From the NCBI GenBank assembly GCA_947626725.1, contig CANQTI010000017.1, forward strand, positions 1-16,188: a stretch of 16,188 nucleotides of DNA, given 5' to 3'. The DNA comes from an uncultured Eisenbergiella sp. Lineage in GTDB: Bacteria > Bacillota > Clostridia > Lachnospirales > Lachnospiraceae. Both the position numbers and the translations under genes were made by a program. The number at the start of each line of letters is the position of its first letter. Positions within the stretch are counted from its first letter, which is position 1. The notes beneath the pieces were generated by a model. It ran no database searches. It was not told the DNA's origin and was given only the letters and a program-made list of their open reading frames with translations. Positions 7,723 through 14,416 of the stretch are shown here, piece after piece.

Positions 7723-7848
7723 GAGCAGCAGGGGAAAAGGAGAGTCCTGAAAAGGGAAAAAGGGGGACTCGAAAGGGAAAAGAGGTTCCCGCGGGAAAGG
7801 GAACCTGGAAATGGGCCCGCAAAGAGGGCGAGAGAAAGGAGAGGGATT
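7723..7848 (+). other. Purine-rich leader with two hairpins upstream of the GH20 gene
   Basis: A 126-bp spacer made mostly of G and A. Its few pyrimidines cluster in two inverted repeats: GAGTCC (7742-7747) with GGACTC (7765-7770), and GGTTCCC (7784-7790) with GGGAACC (7799-7805). Neither is followed by a T-run, so they are not terminators and the two hydrolase genes are probably cotranscribed. A 15-codon open frame from ATG 7811 overlaps the GH20 start but has no clear ribosome binding site. Confidence 0.5.
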
Positions 7849-9702
7849 ATGTATCTGATACCGGCACCCGCCAGGGTGCAGAAAAGGGAGGGAGCATTTG
7901 TTGTTTCCTATGAGACCTGGGCCGTTTTAGATGCCGGATGCGGGGAAAAGGCAGGGCGCCAGGCGCAGCTTTTCATGGAAAAAATCAAAGAAACGCTGGG
8001 ATATTGCCCGATGCTGACTAGGGGAAGCGCCAAAAAGGGGGATATCCTGTTCCGGCAGGATGACGGGATGGAGGCACAGAGTTATGTGCTGGAAATCGGC
8101 CCGGAGGGTGTGACGCTTTCCGGTGATGAAAAGGGATTATGGCACGGCATGCAGACCCTTTTGCAGATCCTGGAGCAGGAGGGGGCCATGCTGCCTGCTC
8201 TGCAGATTGAGGATCATCCTGCAATTCCCAATCGCGGTTATTATTTTGACTGCGCCAGAGGGCGTGTGCCGAAGCTGGACTGGCTGAAAAAGCTGGCGGA
8301 CCGGATGGCCTATTATAAGCTGAATCAGCTGCAGCTGTATATCGAGCATTCCTATTTGTTCCGGGGCATGACGGAGCTGTGGCGGGACGATACGCCGCTG
8401 ACCGCGGCCCAGATCATGGAGCTGGACCGTTACTGCGGCGAAAGGGGCATTGAACTGGTTCCGTCCCTGTCCAGTTTCGGACATCTTTATAAACTGCTTT
8501 CCACAAAGGAATATGCGCATCTGTGTGAGCTTCCGGATGCCGGAGAAAAACCGTTTTCCCTGTTCGGCAGGATGGCACACCATACCGTCAATGTGACCGA
8601 TCCGGACGGCATTGCGCTCATCAAGTCAATGCTGAAGGAGTATATGGAATTGTTTTCCTCCCGCCAGTTCAATCTCTGCGCGGACGAAACCTTTGATTTG
8701 GGTACAGGAAAGAGCCGAAAGCTGGTGGAGGAAAAGGGAAAGGGCAGCGTCTATATCGCTTATGTGAAGGAACTGGCGCAGTTCCTCATAGACAACGGCA
8801 GGCGGCCCATGTTCTGGGGTGACATCATCGTGGAATTCCCGGAAATGATAAAGGAGCTGCCAGAGGAAACCGTCTGTCTGACCTGGGGCTATGCGAAGGA
8901 GCAGTCGGATTTTTCCGCGAAGGCCATGCAGGAGGCGGGCGCTGTGCAGTACTGCTGCCCGGGCTGTGCGACCTGGAACGAGTTCATCCCGCTGTATCGC
9001 ACTGCTTATGAAAACATCCGGCGGATGTGCGCTTATGCCGGACAATACGGGGCCATCGGCGTGCTCAATACGGACTGGGGGGATTTCCTGCATTTGAACC
9101 AGCCGGAATTTTCCGCACCCGGTATGATCTACGGCGCGGCGTTTTCCTGGAATGCGCAGGTCCCCGCTTTTGAGGAGATCAATCGGCAGATTTCCCGCGT
9201 GGAGTATCATGACAGTTCAGAGAAGCTTCTGCAGATCTTGAGCGAGGCCGAGGAACAGGGAGCATTTCGTTGGTATTCGGCCTGTATGTATTGGGAGGCC
9301 AGACGGGGTGTTTCCGAAAAATACAGGAACGAGGAAGAAATTGCCGGTCTGTTGGAGGGCGCCGCGGACGCTTTGGAGAAGAACAAAAAACTGGAGGAGA
9401 TTAAACTCTCGCTTTATAGACAGATCCGGACGACGGACGGACGGGACAGGGAGCGCATCTGGCCGTTTATTATGGCGGCGGAGGGGGCCTGGATCTTCAA
9501 CGCCATCGGCGCCCTGCTCTATAGCGCGGAACAAAACAGAGAGCCTGTCGATACGGCTTGGGCCTGGGCGCTGGCGAAGCGGCTGGAAATCTGGTTTTAC
9601 TACTATAAAGAGGTTTACCGTCAGGTCAGCCTGCAGTCCGAGCTTTCCCGCATGGAAGCGGTGATTTGCTGGTACGGCGATTATCTGAGGGATCTGAAAT
9701 AG
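7849..9702 (+). CDS. GH20 beta-N-acetylhexosaminidase (cytoplasmic type)
   Basis: A 617-residue family 20 glycoside hydrolase, expected to release terminal N-acetylhexosamine by substrate-assisted catalysis. It has an N-terminal GH20b-like alpha/beta domain (about 3-123), a (beta/alpha)8 catalytic domain starting at RGYYFDCARGR (129-139), and a long helical C-terminal region (about 440-617). The catalytic Asp-Glu pair is D279-E280 in NLCADETFD. Supporting motifs are ELVPSLSSFGH (202-212), MFWGD (321-325) and NTDWGD (407-412). It has no signal peptide. Size and cytoplasmic location recall the intracellular GH20C enzyme of Streptococcus pneumoniae, which is a comparison and not proof of specificity. 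ATG 7849 follows AAAGGAG at 7835-7841. It lies 126 bp after the GH125 gene, so the pair could trim GlcNAc- and mannose-bearing glycan fragments. No transporter or regulator is adjacent. Confidence 0.9.
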   Translation: MYLIPAPARVQKREGAFVVSYETWAVLDAGCGEKAGRQAQLFMEKIKETLGYCPMLTRGSAKKGDILFRQDDGMEAQSYVLEIGPEGVTLSGDEKGLWHGMQTLLQILEQEGAMLPALQIEDHPAIPNRGYYFDCARGRVPKLDWLKKLADRMAYYKLNQLQLYIEHSYLFRGMTELWRDDTPLTAAQIMELDRYCGERGIELVPSLSSFGHLYKLLSTKEYAHLCELPDAGEKPFSLFGRMAHHTVNVTDPDGIALIKSMLKEYMELFSSRQFNLCADETFDLGTGKSRKLVEEKGKGSVYIAYVKELAQFLIDNGRRPMFWGDIIVEFPEMIKELPEETVCLTWGYAKEQSDFSAKAMQEAGAVQYCCPGCATWNEFIPLYRTAYENIRRMCAYAGQYGAIGVLNTDWGDFLHLNQPEFSAPGMIYGAAFSWNAQVPAFEEINRQISRVEYHDSSEKLLQILSEAEEQGAFRWYSACMYWEARRGVSEKYRNEEEIAGLLEGAADALEKNKKLEEIKLSLYRQIRTTDGRDRERIWPFIMAAEGAWIFNAIGALLYSAEQNREPVDTAWAWALAKRLEIWFYYYKEVYRQVSLQSELSRMEAVICWYGDYLRDLK

Positions 9703-9737
9703 AACGAAAGCGGTTCGGTTGGAAAGATCATTTCTGC

Positions 9738-9769
9738 CCGGCGGTCTGCAAAAGGCCGCCGGTTTTTTT
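9738..9769 (+). terminator. Strong intrinsic terminator after the GH20 gene
   Basis: A 10-bp stem, CCGGCGGTCT (9738-9747) with AGGCCGCCGG (9753-9762), one T-G wobble, loop GCAAA and seven T residues (9763-9769). It lies 36 bp after the GH20 stop and closes the glycosidase transcript. Confidence 0.9.
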
Positions 9770-9790
9770 GCGGCGCTGTAAAAGGAGAAT

Positions 9791-9809
9791 CTGCCGGGCG
9801 GCAGTTTTT
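9791..9809 (+). terminator. Second, shorter intrinsic terminator after the GH20 gene
   Basis: CTGCC (9791-9795), loop GGGC, GGCAG (9800-9804), then TTTTT (9805-9809). The stem is short but GC-rich. It probably backs up the stronger terminator just upstream and insulates recA from read-through. Confidence 0.6.
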
Positions 9810-9948
9810 ATTGTTTTCAGGAGTTTTTATGGATTCTTGGAGAAAAGCTTTGCGGCGGCAGGCAAGGTATGGTAAAATACAGACAGTGTCAAAAGCGGAA
9901 AAATGGAAAAACGGAAAAGAAAAAGAATCGCTTCCTGCCAATTTGAGA

Positions 9949-9977
9949 TTGACAAAGCGGTATTTGTGCGCTATCAT
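9949..9977 (+). promoter_or_regulatory. recA promoter (sigma-A type)
   Basis: A perfect -35 TTGACA (9949-9954), 17-bp spacer, and -10 TATCAT (9972-9977; consensus TATAAT). The start of transcription should be near 9984, giving a leader of about 45 nt before the recA ATG. Confidence 0.88.
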
Positions 9978-9987
9978 GAGGAAAAGA

Positions 9988-9999
9988 GAACACTTGTTC
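9988..9999 (+). promoter_or_regulatory. LexA (SOS) operator of recA
   Basis: GAAC-ACTT-GTTC matches the Gram-positive LexA (DinR) core GAAC-N4-GTTC with both half-sites perfect. It lies about 5-16 bp downstream of the predicted start of transcription, where bound LexA would block promoter clearance. It implies DNA-damage induction of recA and of the coupled recX. Confidence 0.9.
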
Positions 10000-10029
10000 T
10001 GGTAAATGTTCTGCAGAAGGAGAACGGAT

Positions 10030-11046
10030 ATGGAAAGAGAAGAAAAGCTAAAGGCTCTGGATGCGGCGATTGCCCATCTGGAGAAGGAATATGGCAAGGG
10101 TACTGTGATGAAGCTGGGCGATCCGGCATCCCAAATGAACGTGGAGACAATTCCCACCGGCTCCCTGAGTCTGGATATTGCTCTGGGGCTGGGCGGTATT
10201 CCCAAAGGGCGTATCGTGGAAATTTATGGCCCCGAGTCCAGCGGCAAGACCACGGTTACGCTGCATATGATCGCGGAGGTCCAGAAGCGGGGCGGCATCG
10301 CCGGATTTATTGATGCAGAACACGCGCTGGATCCCGTTTATGCGAAGAATATCGGTGTGGATATCGATAATCTCTATATTTCTCAGCCGGATAACGGCGA
10401 GCAGGCGTTGGAGATTACGGAGACGATGGTGCGTTCCGGAGCGATTGATATTGTGGTTGTGGACTCCGTAGCTGCGCTGGTTCCCAGAGCGGAGATCGAA
10501 GGAGAGATGGGGGACTCTCATGTGGGCCTGCAGGCCAGATTGATGTCTCAGGCACTGCGCAAGCTGACCGGGGTGATCAGCAAGTCGAATTGCACGGTCG
10601 TGTTCATCAATCAGCTCCGTGAGAAAGTGGGGGTTATGTTCGGGAATCCTGAGACCACCACCGGCGGCAGAGCGTTGAAGTTTTATTCTTCCGTGCGGCT
10701 GGATGTCAGGAGGATCGAGGCACTGAAGCAGGGGGGCGAGGTCGTCGGCAATCGTACCCGTGTGAAGGTAGTGAAGAACAAGGTTGCGCCGCCGTTTAAG
10801 GAGGCGGAGTTCGATATCATGTTCGGAGAGGGAATCTCCATGGCCGGAGATATCCTGGATTTGGCGGCTAACTGCGGCGTGGTGAACAAGAGCGGTGCGT
10901 GGTATGCCTATGAGGGCAATAAGATCGGCCAGGGCCGTGAAAACGCGAAGCAATATCTGAAGGACAATCCCGAAGCCTGTGCGGAGATCGAACAGAAGGT
11001 TCGGGAGCACTATGGTCTGGTGAAGAAAGAAGAGTCGGAAGAATGA
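10030..11046 (+). CDS. recA: RecA recombinase
   Basis: A 338-residue RecA, the ATP-dependent strand-exchange protein of homologous recombination and the co-protease that triggers LexA self-cleavage. It has Walker A GPESSGKTT (67-75), catalytic-type E97 in DAEHALD, Walker B IVVVDSVAAL (141-150), the L1 DNA-binding loop EGEMGDSHVG (157-166), and the L2 loop from INQLREKVG to ETTTGG (193-213). The C-terminus is short and acidic (KKEESEE). ATG 10030 is preferred over the in-frame ATG at 10006 because AAGGAG (10017-10022) sits 7 nt before it and similarity to RecA begins there. The promoter and LexA box upstream predict SOS control. The last codons overlap recX by 4 bp. The sequence is complete with no disrupted motif. 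Confidence 0.98.
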   Translation: MEREEKLKALDAAIAHLEKEYGKGTVMKLGDPASQMNVETIPTGSLSLDIALGLGGIPKGRIVEIYGPESSGKTTVTLHMIAEVQKRGGIAGFIDAEHALDPVYAKNIGVDIDNLYISQPDNGEQALEITETMVRSGAIDIVVVDSVAALVPRAEIEGEMGDSHVGLQARLMSQALRKLTGVISKSNCTVVFINQLREKVGVMFGNPETTTGGRALKFYSSVRLDVRRIEALKQGGEVVGNRTRVKVVKNKVAPPFKEAEFDIMFGEGISMAGDILDLAANCGVVNKSGAWYAYEGNKIGQGRENAKQYLKDNPEACAEIEQKVREHYGLVKKEESEE

Positions 11047-11672
11047 AAGTGACTGGAGTGGAACCCGTTTCCCGCTCCCGGTATAAAGTGTATGTGGATG
11101 ACAGGTTCGCCTTTGTATTATACAAAGGCGAACTCCATTTATACGCGATTCGGGAGGGAGAAGAACTGGAAGAGAAGGCCTATGCAAAGATCATGGGGGA
11201 ATTGCTGCCCAAGCGAGCGAAGCTGCGCTGTATGAACCTGTTAAAGAGCCGTCCCTATACGGAAAAGCGCCTGCGGGAAAAGTTGGAAGAGGGTCTTTAT
11301 CCGGCAGCCTGTGTGAAAGAGGCGCTGGATTACGTGAAGTCTTTCGGATATGTGGATGACGTCAGATATGCCGGAGACTATATTGAAGAACAGAAAGACA
11401 GGAAGAGCCGCCGCATGATCGAACAGGATCTGAAAAACAGGGGGGTCGCATCAGAGATCATTAAAGATGCTTTGGCCTCTGTGGATCAGAACGGCGAAGG
11501 CGTGGATGAGGAGGCTCTCGCCAGGCGACTCCTGGAGAAAAAACATTTTTCTCCCGAAGAGGCCGATTGGAAGGAAATACAGAAAATGGCCGCTTTTCTG
11601 TATCGAAAAGGGATCGGTGCCGATGCTGTGCGCAAAGCGCTTCAGAATGAGAGGACCTCTTTTACAGAGTGA
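11043..11672 (+). CDS. recX: RecX, regulator of RecA
   Basis: A 209-residue RecX-family protein, which binds RecA filaments and limits or tunes their activity. The family pattern is visible: an N-terminal strand region with FAFVLYKGEL (23-32), then helical repeats with RPYTEKRLREKL (71-82), VKEALDYVKSFGYVDDVRYA (91-110), and the RRMIEQDLKNRGV repeat (122-134). The start ATG overlaps the recA stop (ATGA), so translation is coupled to recA and transcription shares the SOS promoter. An uninterrupted 13-bp inverted repeat lies at 11105-11133, within codons 21-31; it may lower recX expression relative to recA. No clear terminator follows the stop codon. Confidence 0.93.
   Translation: MKVTGVEPVSRSRYKVYVDDRFAFVLYKGELHLYAIREGEELEEKAYAKIMGELLPKRAKLRCMNLLKSRPYTEKRLREKLEEGLYPAACVKEALDYVKSFGYVDDVRYAGDYIEEQKDRKSRRMIEQDLKNRGVASEIIKDALASVDQNGEGVDEEALARRLLEKKHFSPEEADWKEIQKMAAFLYRKGIGADAVRKALQNERTSFTE
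11105..11133 (+). repeat. Perfect 13-bp hairpin inside the recX 5' coding region
   Basis: GTTCGCCTTTGTA (11105-11117), loop TTA (11118-11120), TACAAAGGCGAAC (11121-11133). A further G-T pair (11104 with 11134) can extend it. No T-run follows, so it is not a standard terminator. It begins 62 nt after the recX start codon. Confidence 0.9.
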
Positions 11673-11807
11673 AATCCGTTCACAACAGAAGCTGTACAGA
11701 GACGGTGCGGATGCCGGAGAATGGATCGGAAAGCGCGGGAGGCGGCCGAATCAAGAAAATGAAAAACGGCTGTGAAAAAATAGTGAAAAATGCGGCATAA
11801 TTTGTGC

Positions 11808-11836
11808 TTGACATAACATACAGATTTGGTTAGAAT
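11808..11836 (+). promoter_or_regulatory. rny promoter (sigma-A type)
   Basis: A perfect -35 TTGACA (11808-11813), 17-bp spacer, -10 TAGAAT (11831-11836). The predicted start near 11843 leaves a leader of about 88 nt before the RNase Y ATG. This lets rny be expressed apart from the SOS-controlled recA-recX unit. Confidence 0.87.
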
Positions 11837-11860
11837 TGAAGTGTTGTAATTTGATTATAA

Positions 11861-11927
11861 GGATGCGTTTCCAGTCGCATTCTATAACAGATATCGTACA
11901 ATGAAAATTAAATAAGGAGGTGCTCCT
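11861..11927 (+). promoter_or_regulatory. Structured rny leader with partly sequestered ribosome binding site
   Basis: Two hairpins can form between promoter and gene. The first is GGATGCG (11861-11867) with CGCATTC (11876-11882), one G-T pair. The second is AGGAG (11915-11919), loop GTG, CTCCT (11923-11927), which pairs the Shine-Dalgarno core itself 3 nt before the ATG at 11931. The second could dampen or gate initiation. RNase Y autoregulation through this leader is only a guess. Confidence 0.5.
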
Positions 11928-11930
11928 GTA

Positions 11931-13481
11931 ATGTTTGTGCAAGTAGCGGTAGCGATCATCGTCACGCTCGTTATTTCCATACCGGTTACTGCATTTATTG
12001 CCAACGATCACTGTAAGAAGGAGATTGAAGGCAAAATCGGCAACGCGGAAGACAAGGCCAGGGAAATCATCGATGAAGCGTTGAAAACGGCTGAGGCGAA
12101 GAAACGAGAAGGACTGCTGGAAGTGAAGGAAGAATCCATTCGGACGAAAAACGAATTGGATAAGGAGATCAAGGAACGCCGGAACGAAGTACAGCGTTTT
12201 GAGCGTCGCGTGCAGCAGAAAGAAGAAAACATTGACAAAAAGGCCGATGCTATTGAGAAGAAGGAAGTTCAGCTCGCCAAGCGCGAAGAGGAGATGCGAA
12301 AGCAGCGTGAAGAAATTTCCAAGCTGAATGAACAGCGAATACAGGAACTGGAAAGAATCTCTGGTTTAACCTCCGACCAGGCAAAAGATTACCTTTTGAA
12401 AATTGTTGAAGATGAAGTAAAGCATGAGTCGGCCATGATGATCAAGGAAATGGAGAATCGGGCCAAAGAAGAAGCGGACAAGAAGGCGAAGGAATACGTG
12501 GTGAATGCTATACAGAAGTGCGCGGCGGATCACGTTTCCGAGACTACGATCTCCGTTGTGCAGCTTCCCAATGATGAGATGAAAGGCCGGATCATCGGGC
12601 GTGAAGGCCGGAATATCCGGACACTGGAGACGCTGACGGGCGTGGATCTGATCATTGACGATACGCCGGAAGCGGTTGTCCTTTCAGGCTTCGACCCGAT
12701 CCGCCGCGAGGTGGCGCGCATTGCCCTCGAAAAGCTGATCGTGGACGGACGCATTCATCCCGCCCGGATCGAAGAAATGGTGGAGAAGGCGCAGAAGGAA
12801 GTTGAGAACATGATCAAAGAGGAGGGTGAGGCCGCCGTTCTGGAAGTCGGTGTTCACGGCATTCACCCGGAGCTTGTCAAGCTGTTGGGCAAGATGAAAT
12901 TCCGTACCAGCTATGGACAAAACGCTCTGAAACACTCCATCGAAGTGGCACAGCTCTCCGGATTGCTTGCCGCAGAGATGGGACTGGATGTGCGGATGGC
13001 GAAGCGTGCAGGTCTGCTGCATGATATTGGCAAGGCCGTCGATCACGAGATGGAAGGTTCTCATATCCAGCTTGGCGCTGAGCTTTGTAAGAAGTATCGG
13101 GAATCCGCAATCGTGATCAACGCCGTGGAATCCCATCATGGGGATAAGGAACCGACTTCCCTGATTTCCTGTCTCGTGCAGGCCGCTGATACCATTTCCG
13201 CGGCGAGGCCCGGCGCGAGAAGAGAGACGCTGGAGACTTATACCAGCAGGCTGAAGCAGTTAGAAGATATTTCCAACAATTTCAAAGGTGTAGAAAAATC
13301 TTTTGCCATTCAGGCGGGCAGAGAGATTCGGGTTATGGTTGTGCCGGAGCAGATTTCCGATGCGGACATGGTGCTGTTGGCACGTGATATTTCCAAACAG
13401 ATCGAAGCGGAACTGGAGTATCCTGGTCAGATCAAGGTCAATGTGATCCGGGAGAGCCGTGTGACCGATTATGCGAAATAA
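11931..13481 (+). CDS. rny: Ribonuclease Y
   Basis: A 516-residue RNase Y, the membrane-anchored endoribonuclease that starts mRNA decay in many Firmicutes. It has an N-terminal transmembrane helix (about 3-23), a long charged coiled coil (about 30-195), a KH RNA-binding domain with GRIIGREGRNIR (219-230), and an HD phosphohydrolase domain carrying HSIEVA (335-340), the metal-binding pair H364-D365 in GLLHDIGKA and downstream SHHGD (401-405). Length and order match the family. ATG 11931 follows AAGGAGG (11914-11920) at 10 nt. It has its own promoter and a strong terminator, so it forms a single-gene unit, although read-through from recX is possible because no terminator separates them. Confidence 0.97.
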   Translation: MFVQVAVAIIVTLVISIPVTAFIANDHCKKEIEGKIGNAEDKAREIIDEALKTAEAKKREGLLEVKEESIRTKNELDKEIKERRNEVQRFERRVQQKEENIDKKADAIEKKEVQLAKREEEMRKQREEISKLNEQRIQELERISGLTSDQAKDYLLKIVEDEVKHESAMMIKEMENRAKEEADKKAKEYVVNAIQKCAADHVSETTISVVQLPNDEMKGRIIGREGRNIRTLETLTGVDLIIDDTPEAVVLSGFDPIRREVARIALEKLIVDGRIHPARIEEMVEKAQKEVENMIKEEGEAAVLEVGVHGIHPELVKLLGKMKFRTSYGQNALKHSIEVAQLSGLLAAEMGLDVRMAKRAGLLHDIGKAVDHEMEGSHIQLGAELCKKYRESAIVINAVESHHGDKEPTSLISCLVQAADTISAARPGARRETLETYTSRLKQLEDISNNFKGVEKSFAIQAGREIRVMVVPEQISDADMVLLARDISKQIEAELEYPGQIKVNVIRESRVTDYAK

Positions 13482-13506
13482 CAGAATCCAGTAAAAAGGC
13501 AAATAG

Positions 13507-13546
13507 AGAAAAGCCCTGTAATATATTTACGGGCTTTTCTTTTTTT
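13507..13546 (+). terminator. Intrinsic terminator of rny
   Basis: GAAAAGCCC (13508-13516) pairs with GGGCTTTTC (13531-13539); an A-T pair (13507 with 13540) extends the base and GTAA/TTAC continues the stem inward past a bulged T. A run of T residues follows to 13546. It is 26 bp after the rny stop. Confidence 0.92.
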
Positions 13547-13688
13547 GCCGCAATATCGTGCCGCCTCTGAAAAAGTACCCCCGCGTTGCAAAATATTCTT
13601 TTGCCCGCCTGTGTTCTGCGGACTGTTTTCAGCATAAGATGAAAAAACACGGAGCGGTTTGGCGAGAGCCTGGACGGAGGCGGGAGGG

Positions 13689-14234
13689 ATGGATTTGAAC
13701 TGGAACACGGAAAAAAGGGAGCGGATGATTTGGACCGTATTCTTTTTCGCAGGTTTTCTGGTGAGCATCGCGGCGGTCTGCCGGCTGCCGGATGCACTGG
13801 TGCGAAGGTCAGAATTCCTGGACGTTGGGATGCTTTCGCGGATTCGTTATCTGGAGATCAATAAAAGCGGCCTGTTTTTGTATTCCCTGCAGCAGCGGTT
13901 GGGGATAGCCGTATTTCTGATCCTTTTGGCAGCTGCCGGTTTTGGAGGCGTGGGAAATTTTCTGCTTCCGGTCTGGGCCGGGCTGTCTGCGGGAGGTGTG
14001 CTCACAGCGCTTTCCATGCGCTACGGTATCAAAGGTCCTATTCTGTTTCTGGGGGCTGTCCTGCCTCAGCAGGGATTGTTGATTCCGGGCTATCTGATGC
14101 TTCTGGACTGGTGCATGAGAAAGCAGGGGAAACGGCAGCTTCTGCTCGCACTGGCGGTTGTCATAACAGGCTGCGTACTGGAAAGTTATGTAAATCCGTT
14201 TTTCCTGAAAGTGGCGCTGCGGTTTCTTTCATGA
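13689..14234 (+). CDS. spoIIM: SpoIIM-like sporulation membrane protein
   Basis: A 181-residue multi-pass membrane protein resembling stage II sporulation protein M. In Bacillus, SpoIIM works with SpoIID and SpoIIP in the mother-cell membrane to drive peptidoglycan remodelling during forespore engulfment. Hydrophobic segments lie at about 14-31, 71-86, 90-108, 115-140 and 150-163. Family-like patterns are YGIKGPILFLGAVLPQQ followed by LIPG (112-134) and ESYVNPFFLK near the C-terminus (165-174). Placement directly before xerD matches the conserved spoIIM-xerD region of Firmicutes. ATG 13689 has GGAGG at 13676-13680; a TTG at 13659 would add ten residues but is less likely. No sigma-E-type promoter could be identified with confidence. 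Sequence conservation in this family is low, so the name rests partly on synteny. Confidence 0.78.
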   Translation: MDLNWNTEKRERMIWTVFFFAGFLVSIAAVCRLPDALVRRSEFLDVGMLSRIRYLEINKSGLFLYSLQQRLGIAVFLILLAAAGFGGVGNFLLPVWAGLSAGGVLTALSMRYGIKGPILFLGAVLPQQGLLIPGYLMLLDWCMRKQGKRQLLLALAVVITGCVLESYVNPFFLKVALRFLS

Positions 14235-14332
14235 ACGCGGAAGTGAAAGGGAAGAAAGGGAGCGTGTCGTCTGGATGGAGGACGCTTGTTCAATCCGCCA
14301 AAAATTTGCCGGAAATACGGGAAATTTCCACA

Positions 14333-14361
14333 TTGCTTTTCCGGAATGGATTGCTTATAAT
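14333..14361 (+). promoter_or_regulatory. Possible xerD promoter
   Basis: A perfect -10 TATAAT (14356-14361) lies 17 bp after TTGCTT (14333-14338), a weak -35 matching consensus at three of six bases. The predicted start near 14368 leaves a 50-nt leader to the xerD ATG. This would let xerD be expressed without spoIIM, as expected for a vegetative function. Confidence 0.55.
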
Positions 14362-14416
14362 GGGTTTCGGGACAAAAGAAAAGGCTGTGTTCCCGCGCAG
14401 GGAAGGACAAAGTGGA

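Larger units (their letters stand above)
9703..10029 (+). other. Intergenic region between the GH20 gene and recA
   Basis: This 327-bp stretch holds two tandem terminators (9738-9769, 9791-9809), the recA promoter and the LexA box, each listed separately. Between them, 9810-9948 is A/G-rich. It contains a possible extended -10 element, TGGTAAAAT (9870-9878), without a good -35. It also has a 58-codon open frame, ATG 9829 to TAA 10005, preceded by AGGAG at 9819-9823, which encodes a lysine/arginine-rich peptide and runs through the recA promoter. I do not consider that frame an established gene. Confidence 0.6.

Noticed and set aside
7811..7858. 15-codon leader ORF overlapping the GH20 start
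   Set aside because: No convincing ribosome binding site and purine-rich sequence gives such frames by chance.
10006..10029. Earlier in-frame ATG for recA
   Set aside because: No ribosome binding site before it; AAGGAG is correctly placed for ATG 10030.
10048..11187. 379-codon minus-strand open frame antisense to recA and recX
   Set aside because: It lies wholly over two well-recognised genes, has no family resemblance and is explained by the GC-rich third-position bias of the plus-strand codons.
13633..13640. CATAAGAT, resembling a sigma-E -10 box, upstream of spoIIM
   Set aside because: No suitable -35 at 14 bp spacing; the closest ATATT is about 35 bp away.
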